Of a DNA stretch of 64,000 nt, positions 47,218 to 56,037 are shown one piece after another. Made by a program: the position numbers and the translations under genes. Source of the stretch: Streptomyces goshikiensis (GTDB lineage Bacteria > Actinomycetota > Actinomycetes > Streptomycetales > Streptomycetaceae); the NCBI RefSeq assembly GCF_014650555.1, contig NZ_BMVE01000001.1, forward strand, positions 248,001-312,000, written 5' to 3'. Below the pieces are notes generated by a model. The model saw only the letters and a program-made list of their open reading frames with translations, was not told the origin of the DNA and made no database searches. The first letter of the stretch is position 1. Every line of letters starts with the position of its first letter.

Positions 47218-47344
47218 GAGTACCCCCCCAGCAGCCACACCCCCCGGTGTGGCGGATTAGCAGACAATAGCGTGCACGTTCCTCTTCACACGGGTGAACG
47301 AATAGGGTGACGTGCGCATCATCCAGGGGAGAAGGGGACGTTCA

Positions 47345-48580
47345 GTGTCCAGATCCGGTCACCGGCGCCTGTTGCTGGTTTCCACCAATTACGCTCCCGA
47401 GCACGCGGGCATCGGCCCGTACGCCACCCAGATCGCGGAGCACTGGGCGGATCTCGGCCACGAGACCCACGTCCTGGCGGGCATGCCGCACTATCCGGCG
47501 TGGTCGTTGGAGCCCGAGTACAAGGGGGCGCTCCGGCGCACGGAGCAGCGCGCGGGGGTCACCGTGCACCGGCGTGCGCACACCGTGCCGGCGCGTCAGA
47601 CCGCCGTGAAGCGGGCCCTTTTCGAAGGATCGATTCTGCTCCACGGCGCCGTGGCCCCGCCCCGGATGCCGAAGCCGGACGCGGTCCTGGCCCAGATGCC
47701 CAGCCTCGCGGGCGGGGTCACCGCCGCCCGGCTCGCGGCGCGCTGGAAGGTCCCGTTCGTCCCGGTCGTCCAGGACCTGATGGGCGCCGCCGCCGCGCAG
47801 AGCGGGATCAGCGGCGGCGACAAGGCGGCCGCGTTCGCCGGGCGCGCCGAGTCGTACGCCCTGAAGCGGGCCACGCTCGTCGGCGTCATCCACGAGACCT
47901 TCGTGGACCGCGTCGTGGGCCTCGGCGTGGACCCGGCCAAGATCCGGATCGTCCCCAACTGGTCGCACGTGCCCCAGCCGACCAGGCCGCGCGGCGAGAC
48001 CCGCCGGCACCTCGGCTGGGCCCCCGGCCAGACGGTCGTCCTGCACTCCGGGAACATGGGCCTCAAGCAGGGCCTCGAAGTCCTCGTCGGCGCGGCCCGC
48101 CTGGATCCGGACGTCCGCTTCGTCCTCATGGGGGACGGCAGCCAGCGCGCGGCCCTGGCCGGCCTCGCGGCCGACGTACCGAATCTGGACATCATCCCCC
48201 CTGCCGCCGACGGCGAGTTCCCGGATATCCTCGCCGCGGCGGACGTCCTCGCGGTCACGCAGCACGCGGCCGTGATGGACATGAGCGTGCCGTCCAAGCT
48301 CACCTCCTACTTCCAGGCCGGCCGGCCCGTCGTCGCCTCCGTCGCGGCGCTGGGCGGCACCGCCCAGGAGGTGGAACGCTCGGGCGCGGGGGTGCTCGTA
48401 CCGCCGGAGGACCCGGACGCCCTGCTGAAGGCCGTACGGGCCCTGGCGCAGGACCCCGAGGGGGCGGACCGGCTGGGAGCGGCCGGACCGCGCCACGTGG
48501 CGGCGCACCTGAGCCGCGAGGCGGGCCTGGCCCGTATCGACGCACTGATCGACGAAGCACTTGGGGGTCCCCGGACGTGA
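47345..48580 (+). CDS. Glycosyltransferase family 4, WcaI-like
   Basis: A 411-residue GT-B enzyme. The N-terminal STNYAPEHAGIGPYATQIAEHW is the pattern of WcaI-type (colanic acid) glycosyltransferases, and the donor-binding half has HSGNMGLKQGLEVLV and a VPSKLTSYFQAGRPVVAS segment. A sugar-nucleotide donor cannot be assigned. The GTG at 47345 is chosen for GGGGAC just upstream; a GTG at 47312 in the same frame is a weaker alternative. The stop overlaps the next gene (GTGA), so three genes in a row, GT, Wzz-like and Wzx-like, are translationally coupled. Confidence 0.87.
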   Translation: MSRSGHRRLLLVSTNYAPEHAGIGPYATQIAEHWADLGHETHVLAGMPHYPAWSLEPEYKGALRRTEQRAGVTVHRRAHTVPARQTAVKRALFEGSILLHGAVAPPRMPKPDAVLAQMPSLAGGVTAARLAARWKVPFVPVVQDLMGAAAAQSGISGGDKAAAFAGRAESYALKRATLVGVIHETFVDRVVGLGVDPAKIRIVPNWSHVPQPTRPRGETRRHLGWAPGQTVVLHSGNMGLKQGLEVLVGAARLDPDVRFVLMGDGSQRAALAGLAADVPNLDIIPPAADGEFPDILAAADVLAVTQHAAVMDMSVPSKLTSYFQAGRPVVASVAALGGTAQEVERSGAGVLVPPEDPDALLKAVRALAQDPEGADRLGAAGPRHVAAHLSREAGLARIDALIDEALGGPRT

Positions 48581-50340
48581 TCGAGACGAACCGCCCAGCG
48601 GCGCCCCCGGCCGAGGACGAGCCGGATCTCCTGAGGGACCAGTTCCGGCAACTCCTGCGCTACCGGCGCCTCATCGGGGCCGGCATCGGGATAGGCCTGC
48701 TGGGCGGCGTCTACCTCGGCGTCTCCACGGCCGACACGTACGTCTCCGTCGCGGACGTGGTCCTGCGCGCCCCCACCGACGACCCCTTCAACCCGAGCCT
48801 GGCGCCCGACAAGGCGATCAACATCGGCTCGGAGCGGCAGGTCGCGCTCTCCAGCTCCATAGCCGGCGAGGCGGCGAAGAAGCTCGGCATCCCCGCCGCC
48901 GGCCTGGCCGCCCTGCGCGGTGGTCTCCAGGTGACGAACCCGCCGCAGACGATGGTGCTCCGCTTCACCTACACGGCCTCCTCCCCCAAGGAGGCGGCCC
49001 GGCGCGCCAACGCGATGACCGAGGCGTACCTGCTCAAGCGGCAGGAGGCCCTCGACGTCACCCGCGACAAGATGGTCAAGGGCTACCAGGACCAGCGCGA
49101 CCCGGTCGCCAAGCAGCTGGACGACCTCGCCAAGGACATCGCCAAGATGCCGGCCGGCGCCACGCGCGACGCGGCCACCTCCAGCAAGACCGACCTGCAG
49201 AGCGAGGTCGGCCGCTACAACAACAGCATCACCAAGCTGGAAGCGCTCGACATGACCCCCGGCCGGGTCACCAGCCCGGCCGCCGCGCCCACCGCGCCCG
49301 ACGGCCCGGGCCTGCCCATGTCGCTCGCGCTCGGCGCGGCCGTGGGTCTCGCGCTCGGCCTGCTCGCCGCCTGGGTGCGGCTCGTCTTCGACCCGGCGCC
49401 GCGCTCCGAGGGCGATGTGGCCCGGGCCCTGCGGGCGCCCGTACTGGGCTCCCTGCCCCGGAACAAGACCGGCGGCGGACCGCTGCTCGCGGCCGGCGAG
49501 GAGGATCCCCGGCTCGCCGAGGAGTTCCGCTCGGTGGCGTTCCGGCTCGCCTACGACGCCCGGTTCGCCGACCGGCGCCGGCTGCTCGTGGTCGCCCCCC
49601 GGGGCAGCAGCGAGACCGCCGCGGCGGTGGCCGTGAACCTGGCCGCCTCGTTCGCCGAGACCGGCAAGGACGTGCTGCTGATCGAGGCCGACCTGCGCAC
49701 CCCGGTCCTGGCCAGCCAGCTGCCCACCGACGCGGGCGGGCGGCCGCGCTGGAGCCGTACGCCGGGCGGCGCGCCCGCCGGCGGGCACCCCGGGCACGGG
49801 GACCACGACTGGCCCGACGGGCGCCAGCTCGTCGTGGACGCCGGCGAGTCGGGCGCCTTCGACCTGATCCCGGGCGAGCGGGCGCGCAACGTCGCCCGCG
49901 CGCTGACCTCGCCGCGCGCGACCCGGCTGATCTCCGAGGCCGACTCCCCCAACTCCACCGTCGTGGTGCTCGCCCCGCCGGTGCTCTCGTACGCGGACGC
50001 GCTGGCCCTCGTGGACCGCGTGGACGGCGTGCTCGTGGTGTGCGACCCGCGCGCCGTGCACCGCAGCGACCTGGTCCGGATCCGCGAGCTGATCAGCGGG
50101 GCCGGGGGCACCGTGCTGGGCGCGGTGCTGCACGCCCCGCTGCCCGGCGAGAAGCGCGGCCGGGGCAAGAAGTCCGCCGGGGCCCCCGAGGCCCCCGCGG
50201 CGCGCCCCGCCGCCGAAGCACCGGCCCGGGCGGCCGGGGGCGAGGGCGGCGACGGGGACGAGGACCGGCCCGAGCGGCAGGTTCCCGGTGACGGCAGCGA
50301 CACCGTCGCCCTGCGTACGGTCCGTACGGGCCGCAGGTGA
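48577..50340 (+). CDS. Wzz/Wzc-like polysaccharide chain-length protein with a degenerate ATPase domain
   Basis: A 587-residue membrane protein. Helix 1 is at 32-50, an extracytoplasmic Wzz-type region spans 52-245 with coiled-coil-like stretches, and helix 2 is at 247-267. A cytoplasmic BY-kinase-like domain covers 315-525: strand LLVVAP, a degenerate P-loop PRGSSETAA at 341-349 with no lysine, Walker A-prime LLIEADLRTP, and a later strand TVVVLAPP. There is no tyrosine cluster; the tail 530-587 is Ala/Glu/Asp-rich. It probably sets polymer length or export without kinase activity. GTG start in the preceding stop, GTGA overlap at the end. Confidence 0.83.
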   Translation: MIETNRPAAPPAEDEPDLLRDQFRQLLRYRRLIGAGIGIGLLGGVYLGVSTADTYVSVADVVLRAPTDDPFNPSLAPDKAINIGSERQVALSSSIAGEAAKKLGIPAAGLAALRGGLQVTNPPQTMVLRFTYTASSPKEAARRANAMTEAYLLKRQEALDVTRDKMVKGYQDQRDPVAKQLDDLAKDIAKMPAGATRDAATSSKTDLQSEVGRYNNSITKLEALDMTPGRVTSPAAAPTAPDGPGLPMSLALGAAVGLALGLLAAWVRLVFDPAPRSEGDVARALRAPVLGSLPRNKTGGGPLLAAGEEDPRLAEEFRSVAFRLAYDARFADRRRLLVVAPRGSSETAAAVAVNLAASFAETGKDVLLIEADLRTPVLASQLPTDAGGRPRWSRTPGGAPAGGHPGHGDHDWPDGRQLVVDAGESGAFDLIPGERARNVARALTSPRATRLISEADSPNSTVVVLAPPVLSYADALALVDRVDGVLVVCDPRAVHRSDLVRIRELISGAGGTVLGAVLHAPLPGEKRGRGKKSAGAPEAPAARPAAEAPARAAGGEGGDGDEDRPERQVPGDGSDTVALRTVRTGRR

Positions 50341-51557
50341 GCCGACGCGGTCTCGCGGCGGTCTCCTCGGTCCTGGACCAGGCGGCGTCGAGCGCCACGA
50401 ACATCCTGGTGCTGGTGCTGGCCGCCCGGCTGTCGTCGGCCGCCGCCTTCGCCGACTTCTCGATGGTGTACGTCGCGTTCAGCGTGCTGCTCGGGCTGAA
50501 CATGGCCTACGTCGGCCAGACGGTGGTGCTGGAGAAGGGCGAGCGGCTCGGCGCGGTGTGCCGCTCGGCGGTGGCCTTCACGGGCGTGGCCTCCGCGGTC
50601 GTGGGCGCGGCGCTGGCGGGCCTCGGGCTGCTGCTGCCGGGGCCGGCGGGGTGGGCGTTCCTCGCGCTGGGCCTCGTACTGCCGTTGGTGCTGGTGCAGG
50701 ACGGGCTGCGGTACTGCTTCTCCGCGCTGCGGACGCCCGAGCGGGCGCTGGCCGCCGACGCGCTGCGGCTGGTGTGCGTGGTCCCGGCGCTGCTGGTGCA
50801 GCCCGAGGGGGCTTCGGCAGGGCGGCTGGTGCTGGTGTGGGGCGTCTCGGCGCTGCCCGCGCTGGCGCTGGGGCTGTGGCTGCTGCGCCCGTACGTACGG
50901 GGCGCGGTGGCGGACCTGACGCCCTATCTGCGGCGCGGCCACCTGGGGCAGCGCTTCGTGATCGAGTTCGCCGTGGGCAACGGCTCCAGCCAGCTGGCGG
51001 TCCTCGGCCTCGGCCTGTTCGCGACCCCGCTGGCGGTGGGCGCGCTACGGGGCGCGACGACGCTGTTCGGGCCGCTGAACGTGCTGTTCAACTCGGCGAA
51101 CGCCTTCGGCCCGCCGGTGGTGGGGCGGGCGTCGGGCAAGCGCGGGGTGGTCCGGCTGACGCTGCTGATGGGCTCGGCCCTCGCGGTGCTGGGCGCCGCC
51201 TGGGCGGCGGTGCTGTACGCACTGCCCGGGCGGCTGGGGCGGCAGCTCCTGGGCGACACCTGGGACGCCGCCGCCGCCCTCCTGCCCGCGACGGGTGCCC
51301 AGTACGCGGTGATGGGCCTGGGCACCTGCGCCCTGCTGACCCTGCGGGTGCTGAACCCGAAGGCGACGCTGTCGTTGCAGGTGGTGTTCTCGCTGCTGTC
51401 GGTGGCGCTCCTGCTGGGGGGCTACGCGGCGTTCGGCGTGACCGGCGCGGCCTGGGGCCTGGCCGCCGGTTCCGCCCTCAAGGCGGCCGCCGCCTGGCTG
51501 CGCGTCTCCCGCCTCCCGGCCGCCCCGCTCCCGGCTCCGGCGCCTGCCCCGGCCTGA
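50337..51557 (+). CDS. Wzx-like polysaccharide flippase
   Basis: A 406-residue protein with 10-12 hydrophobic helices and almost no loops longer than 20 residues, matching oligosaccharide flippases of the MOP superfamily. The N-terminal half (VSSVLDQAASSATNILVLVLAAR) is typical for the first helix of this group. It would move lipid-linked repeat units across the membrane. It overlaps the stop of the chain-length gene (GTGA, 50337-50340), so the genes are coupled. The Pro/Ala tail is low complexity. Confidence 0.85.
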   Translation: MSRRGLAAVSSVLDQAASSATNILVLVLAARLSSAAAFADFSMVYVAFSVLLGLNMAYVGQTVVLEKGERLGAVCRSAVAFTGVASAVVGAALAGLGLLLPGPAGWAFLALGLVLPLVLVQDGLRYCFSALRTPERALAADALRLVCVVPALLVQPEGASAGRLVLVWGVSALPALALGLWLLRPYVRGAVADLTPYLRRGHLGQRFVIEFAVGNGSSQLAVLGLGLFATPLAVGALRGATTLFGPLNVLFNSANAFGPPVVGRASGKRGVVRLTLLMGSALAVLGAAWAAVLYALPGRLGRQLLGDTWDAAAALLPATGAQYAVMGLGTCALLTLRVLNPKATLSLQVVFSLLSVALLLGGYAAFGVTGAAWGLAAGSALKAAAAWLRVSRLPAAPLPAPAPAPA

Positions 51558-51569
51558 CCTCCCCGCCGG

Positions 51570-51590
51570 CCGGCCCCGCTCCGGGGCCGG
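51570..51590. terminator. Hairpin between the flippase and the convergent Wzy-like gene
   Basis: CCGGCCCCG-CTC-CGGGGCCGG, a perfect 9-bp stem that abuts the stop codon of the minus-strand gene and is 13 bp after the flippase stop. Confidence 0.65.
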
Positions 51591-53150
51591 TCAGCGCAGG
51601 GTGGTGGCCTTGTCCTGGCGGTAGGTCGCGACGAGCGCCAGGCAGAGCGCCGCGATCGCGACGCGGCCCGACGCCTGGAGCAGGGGGCCGCGCAGCAGGA
51701 TGAAGGAGTACCCCGCGACCAGCGGCACCACCACCGAGATCAGGCTGCCCGGCGGGGAGCTGCGGGTGGCGCGCTTGGCGTAGCGGCGGTCGACGCGGGC
51801 GGAGGCGTACCCCATCGCCAGCAGTCCGCCGCCCATGCCCAGCGGGCCGAAGTCCAGCCACAGCTCGGCCCAGACCGGGGAGGACAGGTTGGTGTTGACC
51901 GTGCCCATCCACTGGCCGACCATCACCCCCGTGTCCCGCGGCTTGCCCGGCCACATCGAGCGCGGCACCGCGAAGAAGACCGAGCCCGCGAGCTGGCGCC
52001 CGTAGAAATGGCCCGGGCCGGAGTTCGAGAACGTGATCGTGTTGGCGAACATGCCGATCTGGTCGTAGTCCTTGAGCGCCATCGGCTCCAGGAACGAGGT
52101 CGTCTCGACCGGCTTGTAGTTCTTCTCGTCGTAGCGGAAGCGGTCCGCGAACGGGAACACGAGCAGGGCCACGACCACGGCCATCGACAGCGCCACCCGG
52201 TACATCGCGGCGCTCACCGGGAAGACGGTGAAGAGCATCGCGAACATGACCGTGAGGAACCAGTACCGGGGGTTCGAGACCGGGTTGTTGACCACCAGGT
52301 TCAGCACCGCCAGCGCACCCCAGGTCACGATGACGGAGACCTTGCGGCGGGCGAACTTCGAGGTGATCAGCCAGCGGGTGTAGAGGAGCAGCGCGAGCAG
52401 CGCCGGGACGGTGCCGAACCCGCGCAGCAGGGCCTGGCCGGCCTGGCCGTCGCCGTTGGAGACGCCCGCCTCCTCGATGCCGGCGATGATCTCCTGCCGG
52501 CTGGAGAAGAACACGGCCGGTCCGCCGAGCTTCACGATGAACGCCGCGCTGCACAGGAACGCGATCCCGGTGAGCAGTTGGAGCCGGCGCCGGTGCGCCA
52601 TGACCGGCCGCGCCTCCTTCTGGGAGCCGCCCGCGCGGCCCGCCGGCCGGTGGCGGGCCAGCAGCACGCCGACGTCGAACGCGGTACAGCCGAGCAGCAC
52701 CAGCCCGATGGCGATGGTGAGGTCGGAGCGCGGGCCGACGACGGGCGTCGGCACCCGGCCGAGGACGGCCTGGGCGAGCGGGGCGACGCCCATCGCCATG
52801 TAGACGAAGAGCCAGAACGAGCCCTGGAGCAGCTTGCGGCGGCTGGTCAGCACCATCGCGGAGAGCCGGGCCCCCGCGTACATGGTGAGCAGGAGCTGGA
52901 GCCAGAAGGCCGCGTCGCGCTGCCCGTCGCCGGACTGGACGGCCACGAACAGCGGCAGGAAGACGGTGAATCCGAGGATGAGCGGTACGGACAGCGCGCG
53001 GGAGAGCAGGGTGCGCGGGGTGGTGACCCGGCCCCATCGCCGCTCGTCCTCGAAGTCGGGGAGCGGCGGGCGCGACGGGGGGCGCGGCGGCGGGGGTGAC
53101 GGGGGCCCGGACGGCGGGCCGACGGGGGCTTTGCGTATGTCCGTTGCCAC
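51591..53150 (-). CDS. O-antigen polymerase-like (Wzy-type) membrane protein
   Basis: A 519-residue membrane protein with about 12 helices and a large outside loop in the second half (from about 330 to 430: DEKNYKPVETTSFLEPMALKDYD onwards), the usual plan of O-antigen polymerases and ligases. The first 45 residues are a Pro-rich cytoplasmic leader. The GTG at 53150 follows GGGTGGGGGCAGC; a GTG at 53162 is an alternative. It would join repeat units outside the membrane. It is read leftward, opposite to its neighbours, and diverges from the acetyltransferase gene. Confidence 0.82.
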   Translation of the reverse strand: MATDIRKAPVGPPSGPPSPPPPRPPSRPPLPDFEDERRWGRVTTPRTLLSRALSVPLILGFTVFLPLFVAVQSGDGQRDAAFWLQLLLTMYAGARLSAMVLTSRRKLLQGSFWLFVYMAMGVAPLAQAVLGRVPTPVVGPRSDLTIAIGLVLLGCTAFDVGVLLARHRPAGRAGGSQKEARPVMAHRRRLQLLTGIAFLCSAAFIVKLGGPAVFFSSRQEIIAGIEEAGVSNGDGQAGQALLRGFGTVPALLALLLYTRWLITSKFARRKVSVIVTWGALAVLNLVVNNPVSNPRYWFLTVMFAMLFTVFPVSAAMYRVALSMAVVVALLVFPFADRFRYDEKNYKPVETTSFLEPMALKDYDQIGMFANTITFSNSGPGHFYGRQLAGSVFFAVPRSMWPGKPRDTGVMVGQWMGTVNTNLSSPVWAELWLDFGPLGMGGGLLAMGYASARVDRRYAKRATRSSPPGSLISVVVPLVAGYSFILLRGPLLQASGRVAIAALCLALVATYRQDKATTLR

Positions 53151-53246
53151 TGCTGCCCCCACCCCATGTGCCTGGTCCGCGCGCAGTCTAATCTGAGCGG
53201 GCGGCGCCCGGGGAGGCGCCGGGGGGCAGAGGCTGAGGGGCGACCG

Positions 53247-53786
53247 TTGCGGGATCTTCCTGCGTTCACGCTGGCCGGTTACGACAAGGGGCGCGGGCTG
53301 CTGACGCAGGCGCTCTGGTTCGCGGTGATGAACACGCTGTTCATGGCGTGGTTCTGTCCGGCCCGGCTGCGCGTGGCGCTGCTGCGGGCGTTCGGGGCGC
53401 GGATCGGCGAGGGGGTGCTGATCCGGCACAAGGTGCGGGTGCTGTGGCCGTGGAAGCTCAGCATCGGGGACCACACCTGGATCGGCGAGGGCGCCTGGGT
53501 GCTGAACCTGGAGCCGGTGACGATCGGTTCGCACGTGTGCGTCTCGCAGGAGGCCATGCTGTGCACCGGCTCGCACGACCACCGGGCGGCCGACTTCCGC
53601 TACCGCAACGCCCCGATCGTGGTCGAGGACGGCGCGTGGGTGGCCGTACGGGCGACCGTGCTGGCCGGGGTGACCATCGGCCGCTGCGCGGTCGCGGGCG
53701 CCGGGGCGATCGTCCACAGAAACCTTCCCGCACTGACCCTGCAGACGATGGACGGGCAGCGCCGCCCGGTCGAGGAGCCCAAGTGA
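53247..53786 (+). CDS. WcaF-like hexapeptide-repeat acetyltransferase
   Basis: A 179-residue left-handed beta-helix acyltransferase. Hexapeptide repeats run from about 60 to 165, with the active-site region CTGSHDHRAADFRY containing the catalytic His of the WcaF/NodL group. It likely O-acetylates a sugar of the exopolysaccharide. The TTG at 53247 is chosen because GAGGGG lies eight bases upstream and the family begins at LPAFTLAGYDKG; an ATG at 53166 would add a basic, low-similarity leader. The stop overlaps the following glycosyltransferase gene (GTGA). Confidence 0.85.
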   Translation: MRDLPAFTLAGYDKGRGLLTQALWFAVMNTLFMAWFCPARLRVALLRAFGARIGEGVLIRHKVRVLWPWKLSIGDHTWIGEGAWVLNLEPVTIGSHVCVSQEAMLCTGSHDHRAADFRYRNAPIVVEDGAWVAVRATVLAGVTIGRCAVAGAGAIVHRNLPALTLQTMDGQRRPVEEPK

Positions 53787-54904
53787 GAGTCCTGCACGCC
53801 GTTACCCTGCACTCCCCCTCGCACGCCTTCGGCGGCCCGGTCCGGGTCGCGCTGAACCTGGCCAAGGGACTGCGGGAGCGCGGCCACGAGGCGCGGCTGC
53901 TGGCGCTGGGCGAGGGGTTCCCCGAGCCGTGGCCGACGTCCGTCGAGGGCGTGCCGGCGAAGCTGTTCCCGGCGCGGCGGCTGCTTCCGCTGGGCTTCAG
54001 CGGGATGACCTCGCCGGCCCTGCTGGCGTCGGCGGGCCGGCTCGTACGGGACGCGGACCTGGTCCACGTACACCTGGCGCGGGACCTGGTGACGCTGCCC
54101 GTGGCCCTGGCGGCGCTGCGGGCCCGCAAGCCGCTGGTGCTCCAGACCCACGGCATGGTGGACCCGAGCGAGAAGCTGCTGGCCAAGGTGCTGGACGCGG
54201 TGGCGGTACGCCGGCTGCTGCGCGGCGCGGACGCCCTGCTGTACCTGACGCCGCACGAGCGGGAGGGCCTGGAGGCGGTCACCCGGGGCCCGCTCGCGCG
54301 GGCGGTGCGCCTGGTGAACGGCACCCCGGCGCAGGAGGAGCGGCCCGCCCCCTCCGGGCCGCCGCGCATCCTGTACGCGGCGCGGCTCCAGGCCCGCAAG
54401 CGCCCGGTGGACTTCGTGGACGCGGCCCCGGCCATCCTCGCGGCGCACCCGGACGCCGAGTTCGTGGTGGCCGGACCGGACGAGGGCGAGCTCGCGGCGG
54501 TCCGGGCCCGGATCGAGGCGCTCGGCCTGTCCGCGCGCTTCACGGTGCCGGGGGCCCTCTCCTCGGAGCAGGTCCTGTCCGAGCTGCGGCGGACCCACGT
54601 GTACGTCCTGCCCTCGGTGGACGAGCCGTTCCCGATGTCGGTCCTGGAAGCCCTGGCGGTCGGCGTCCCCTCCGTGGTCACCCACTCCAACGGCCTGGCC
54701 CGCGACATCGCCGCCGCGGGCGCGGGCCGTGCGATCACCCCGGGCCCGGCGGGGGTGGCCGAGGCCGTCCTCGCCCTGCTGGACCCCGCCGCGAACGCCA
54801 AGGCCTCCGCCGCCGCCCGCGAACTGGCCGCCGCCTCCTTCTCGATGGACTCCGTCCTCGACACCCTGCTCTCCGTCTACGAGGGCGCGCGGCGTCCGGC
54901 GTAG
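53783..54904 (+). CDS. Glycosyltransferase family 4
   Basis: A 373-residue GT-B enzyme. The donor-binding half shows ILYAARLQARKRPVDFVDAA, the nucleotide-sugar motif VYVLPSVDEPFPMSVLEALAVGVPSV with the E-x7-E type glutamates, and the N-terminal half has HAVTLHSPSHAFGGPVRVALNLA. Donor and acceptor unknown. GTG start within the acetyltransferase stop. Belongs to the exopolysaccharide set. Confidence 0.9.
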   Translation: MRVLHAVTLHSPSHAFGGPVRVALNLAKGLRERGHEARLLALGEGFPEPWPTSVEGVPAKLFPARRLLPLGFSGMTSPALLASAGRLVRDADLVHVHLARDLVTLPVALAALRARKPLVLQTHGMVDPSEKLLAKVLDAVAVRRLLRGADALLYLTPHEREGLEAVTRGPLARAVRLVNGTPAQEERPAPSGPPRILYAARLQARKRPVDFVDAAPAILAAHPDAEFVVAGPDEGELAAVRARIEALGLSARFTVPGALSSEQVLSELRRTHVYVLPSVDEPFPMSVLEALAVGVPSVVTHSNGLARDIAAAGAGRAITPGPAGVAEAVLALLDPAANAKASAAARELAAASFSMDSVLDTLLSVYEGARRPA

Positions 54905-54932
54905 GGCGGGGGCGGGGAGCCGGGGCCGGGGG

Positions 54933-55148
54933 TCAGAGGATGTCGCGGCGGGTTTCGTCCACCACCGGGAGGGCGGCCGTGCGGCGGCGCTTGAAGACGC
55001 TCGCGTAGACGGCGAGGCCGAGGGCGCCGGCCGCCATCATGATCAGGCCGACCAGGTCCAGGTTGACCCCGTCCATCTTCCAGTCGCTCGCGAAGGTGAG
55101 AACAGCCCCCACCACGATCAGGGCGATGCAGCCGCCGATGCCTCCCAT
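54933..55148 (-). CDS. Small DUF6458-type membrane protein
   Basis: A 71-residue protein with two membrane helices (about 4-22 and 30-50) and a short basic tail (FKRRR). The pattern MGGIGGCIALIVVGAVL, then VNLDLVGLIMMAAG, matches small actinobacterial proteins grouped as DUF6458, of unknown function. The ATG at 55148 follows GGAGGCGGA; the longer frame upstream is not needed. Confidence 0.85.
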   Translation of the reverse strand: MGGIGGCIALIVVGAVLTFASDWKMDGVNLDLVGLIMMAAGALGLAVYASVFKRRRTAALPVVDETRRDIL

Positions 55149-55212
55149 GGATTCCGCCTCCGTAGTCGCTGTTCGTGTGAACACGCGGGTACCCCGGGCC
55201 CGTACGGAAAAA

Positions 55213-55248
55213 CGCCCCCGGCGGCCGCAGTCGCGGTCACCGGGGGCG
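55213..55248 (-). terminator. Terminator after the lipoprotein gene
   Basis: CGCCCCCGG at 55213-55221 pairs with 55240-55248; 18-base loop. Eighteen bp past the lipoprotein stop, reading leftward, followed by TTTTTCC on the minus strand. Confidence 0.65.
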
Positions 55249-55265
55249 CGTTCGGGAGCCGGGGG

Positions 55266-55952
55266 TTACGCGGGGACCCAGGCGTAGCAGCCCGTGGAGG
55301 TGAACTCGGCGGTGCCCGCCGGGATCTTGGCGACGATCTTGTCGCCCGCCTTGAGCGGGGCTTCCGGGCCCGCGGAGAGGACCGAGCCGTCCTTGGAGCG
55401 GGACTCCCAGGTGCAGGTGGTGCTCTGGGTCAGCGCCCGGTAGCTGCCCGCCGCGGGCGACTTGCGGGTGCCGTCGGGGAAGCCCTTCGCCGCGGCGTCC
55501 AGGATCGGCTTCTGCTCGGGGCACAGGATCGTGATCGCGTCCTTCGCCGCCGGGATCTCCCCGGCGATGACGGACCCGGTCGCCGCGTCCTTGTCGCGCT
55601 TGGCGGTGCGCTCCACCCGTTGGCAGGACTCCTGCCCGTTCTGCAGGACCGCCGCCGGATCCATCTTCTCGGGGACCCGGCCGCTCAGGTACTGCTTCTC
55701 GTTGGGCTTGAAGGTGCCCGTCTTCGGCGTGAGCTTCGCGTCCGGCAGCACCGGACCCGTCGGCTTCGCCTCGGCCGGCGCCGCCGGGGCGGACGCGGCC
55801 GGGGAGTCCGCCGGGTCGGGCACCGACGAGGCGGCGGGCGGCTTCGGCTTGGCCGCCGCGGCGGGTTCGGCCTTGTCGCCGCCGGAACCGCAGGCGGTCA
55901 GCGTCAGGGCGGCGGCCAGCAGGACAGCAGCCGCTGCGGAGCGTCGGTACAT
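55266..55952 (-). CDS. Putative lipoprotein
   Basis: A 228-residue lipoprotein with lipobox Cys21 (LTACGSGG), an Ala/Pro-rich linker to about 70, and a C-terminal domain with four or five cysteines (QESCQRVERT, ILCPEQKP, TTCTWESR, TGCYAWVP) that may form disulfides. I do not recognise the domain. The ATG at 55952 follows GGGAG. It lies on the same strand as, and downstream of, the large propeller/LamG gene but behind that gene's terminator, so it has its own message. Surface location suggests a structural or binding role. Confidence 0.75.
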   Translation of the reverse strand: MYRRSAAAAVLLAAALTLTACGSGGDKAEPAAAAKPKPPAASSVPDPADSPAASAPAAPAEAKPTGPVLPDAKLTPKTGTFKPNEKQYLSGRVPEKMDPAAVLQNGQESCQRVERTAKRDKDAATGSVIAGEIPAAKDAITILCPEQKPILDAAAKGFPDGTRKSPAAGSYRALTQSTTCTWESRSKDGSVLSAGPEAPLKAGDKIVAKIPAGTAEFTSTGCYAWVPA

Positions 55953-55985
55953 CAGGTGGCTCCCGTACTTACTGGTAGAGAGGAG

Positions 55986-56020
55986 CCGCGGGGCCCGGCC
56001 CGGGAAGGCGGGCCCCGCGG
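55986..56020 (-). terminator. Terminator after the large secreted protein
   Basis: Perfect 11-bp stem CCGCGGGGCCC at 55986-55996 with 56010-56020, 13-base loop, 17 bp past the stop codon. Confidence 0.7.
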
Positions 56021-56037
56021 CGTGCGTCACGAGGTGA

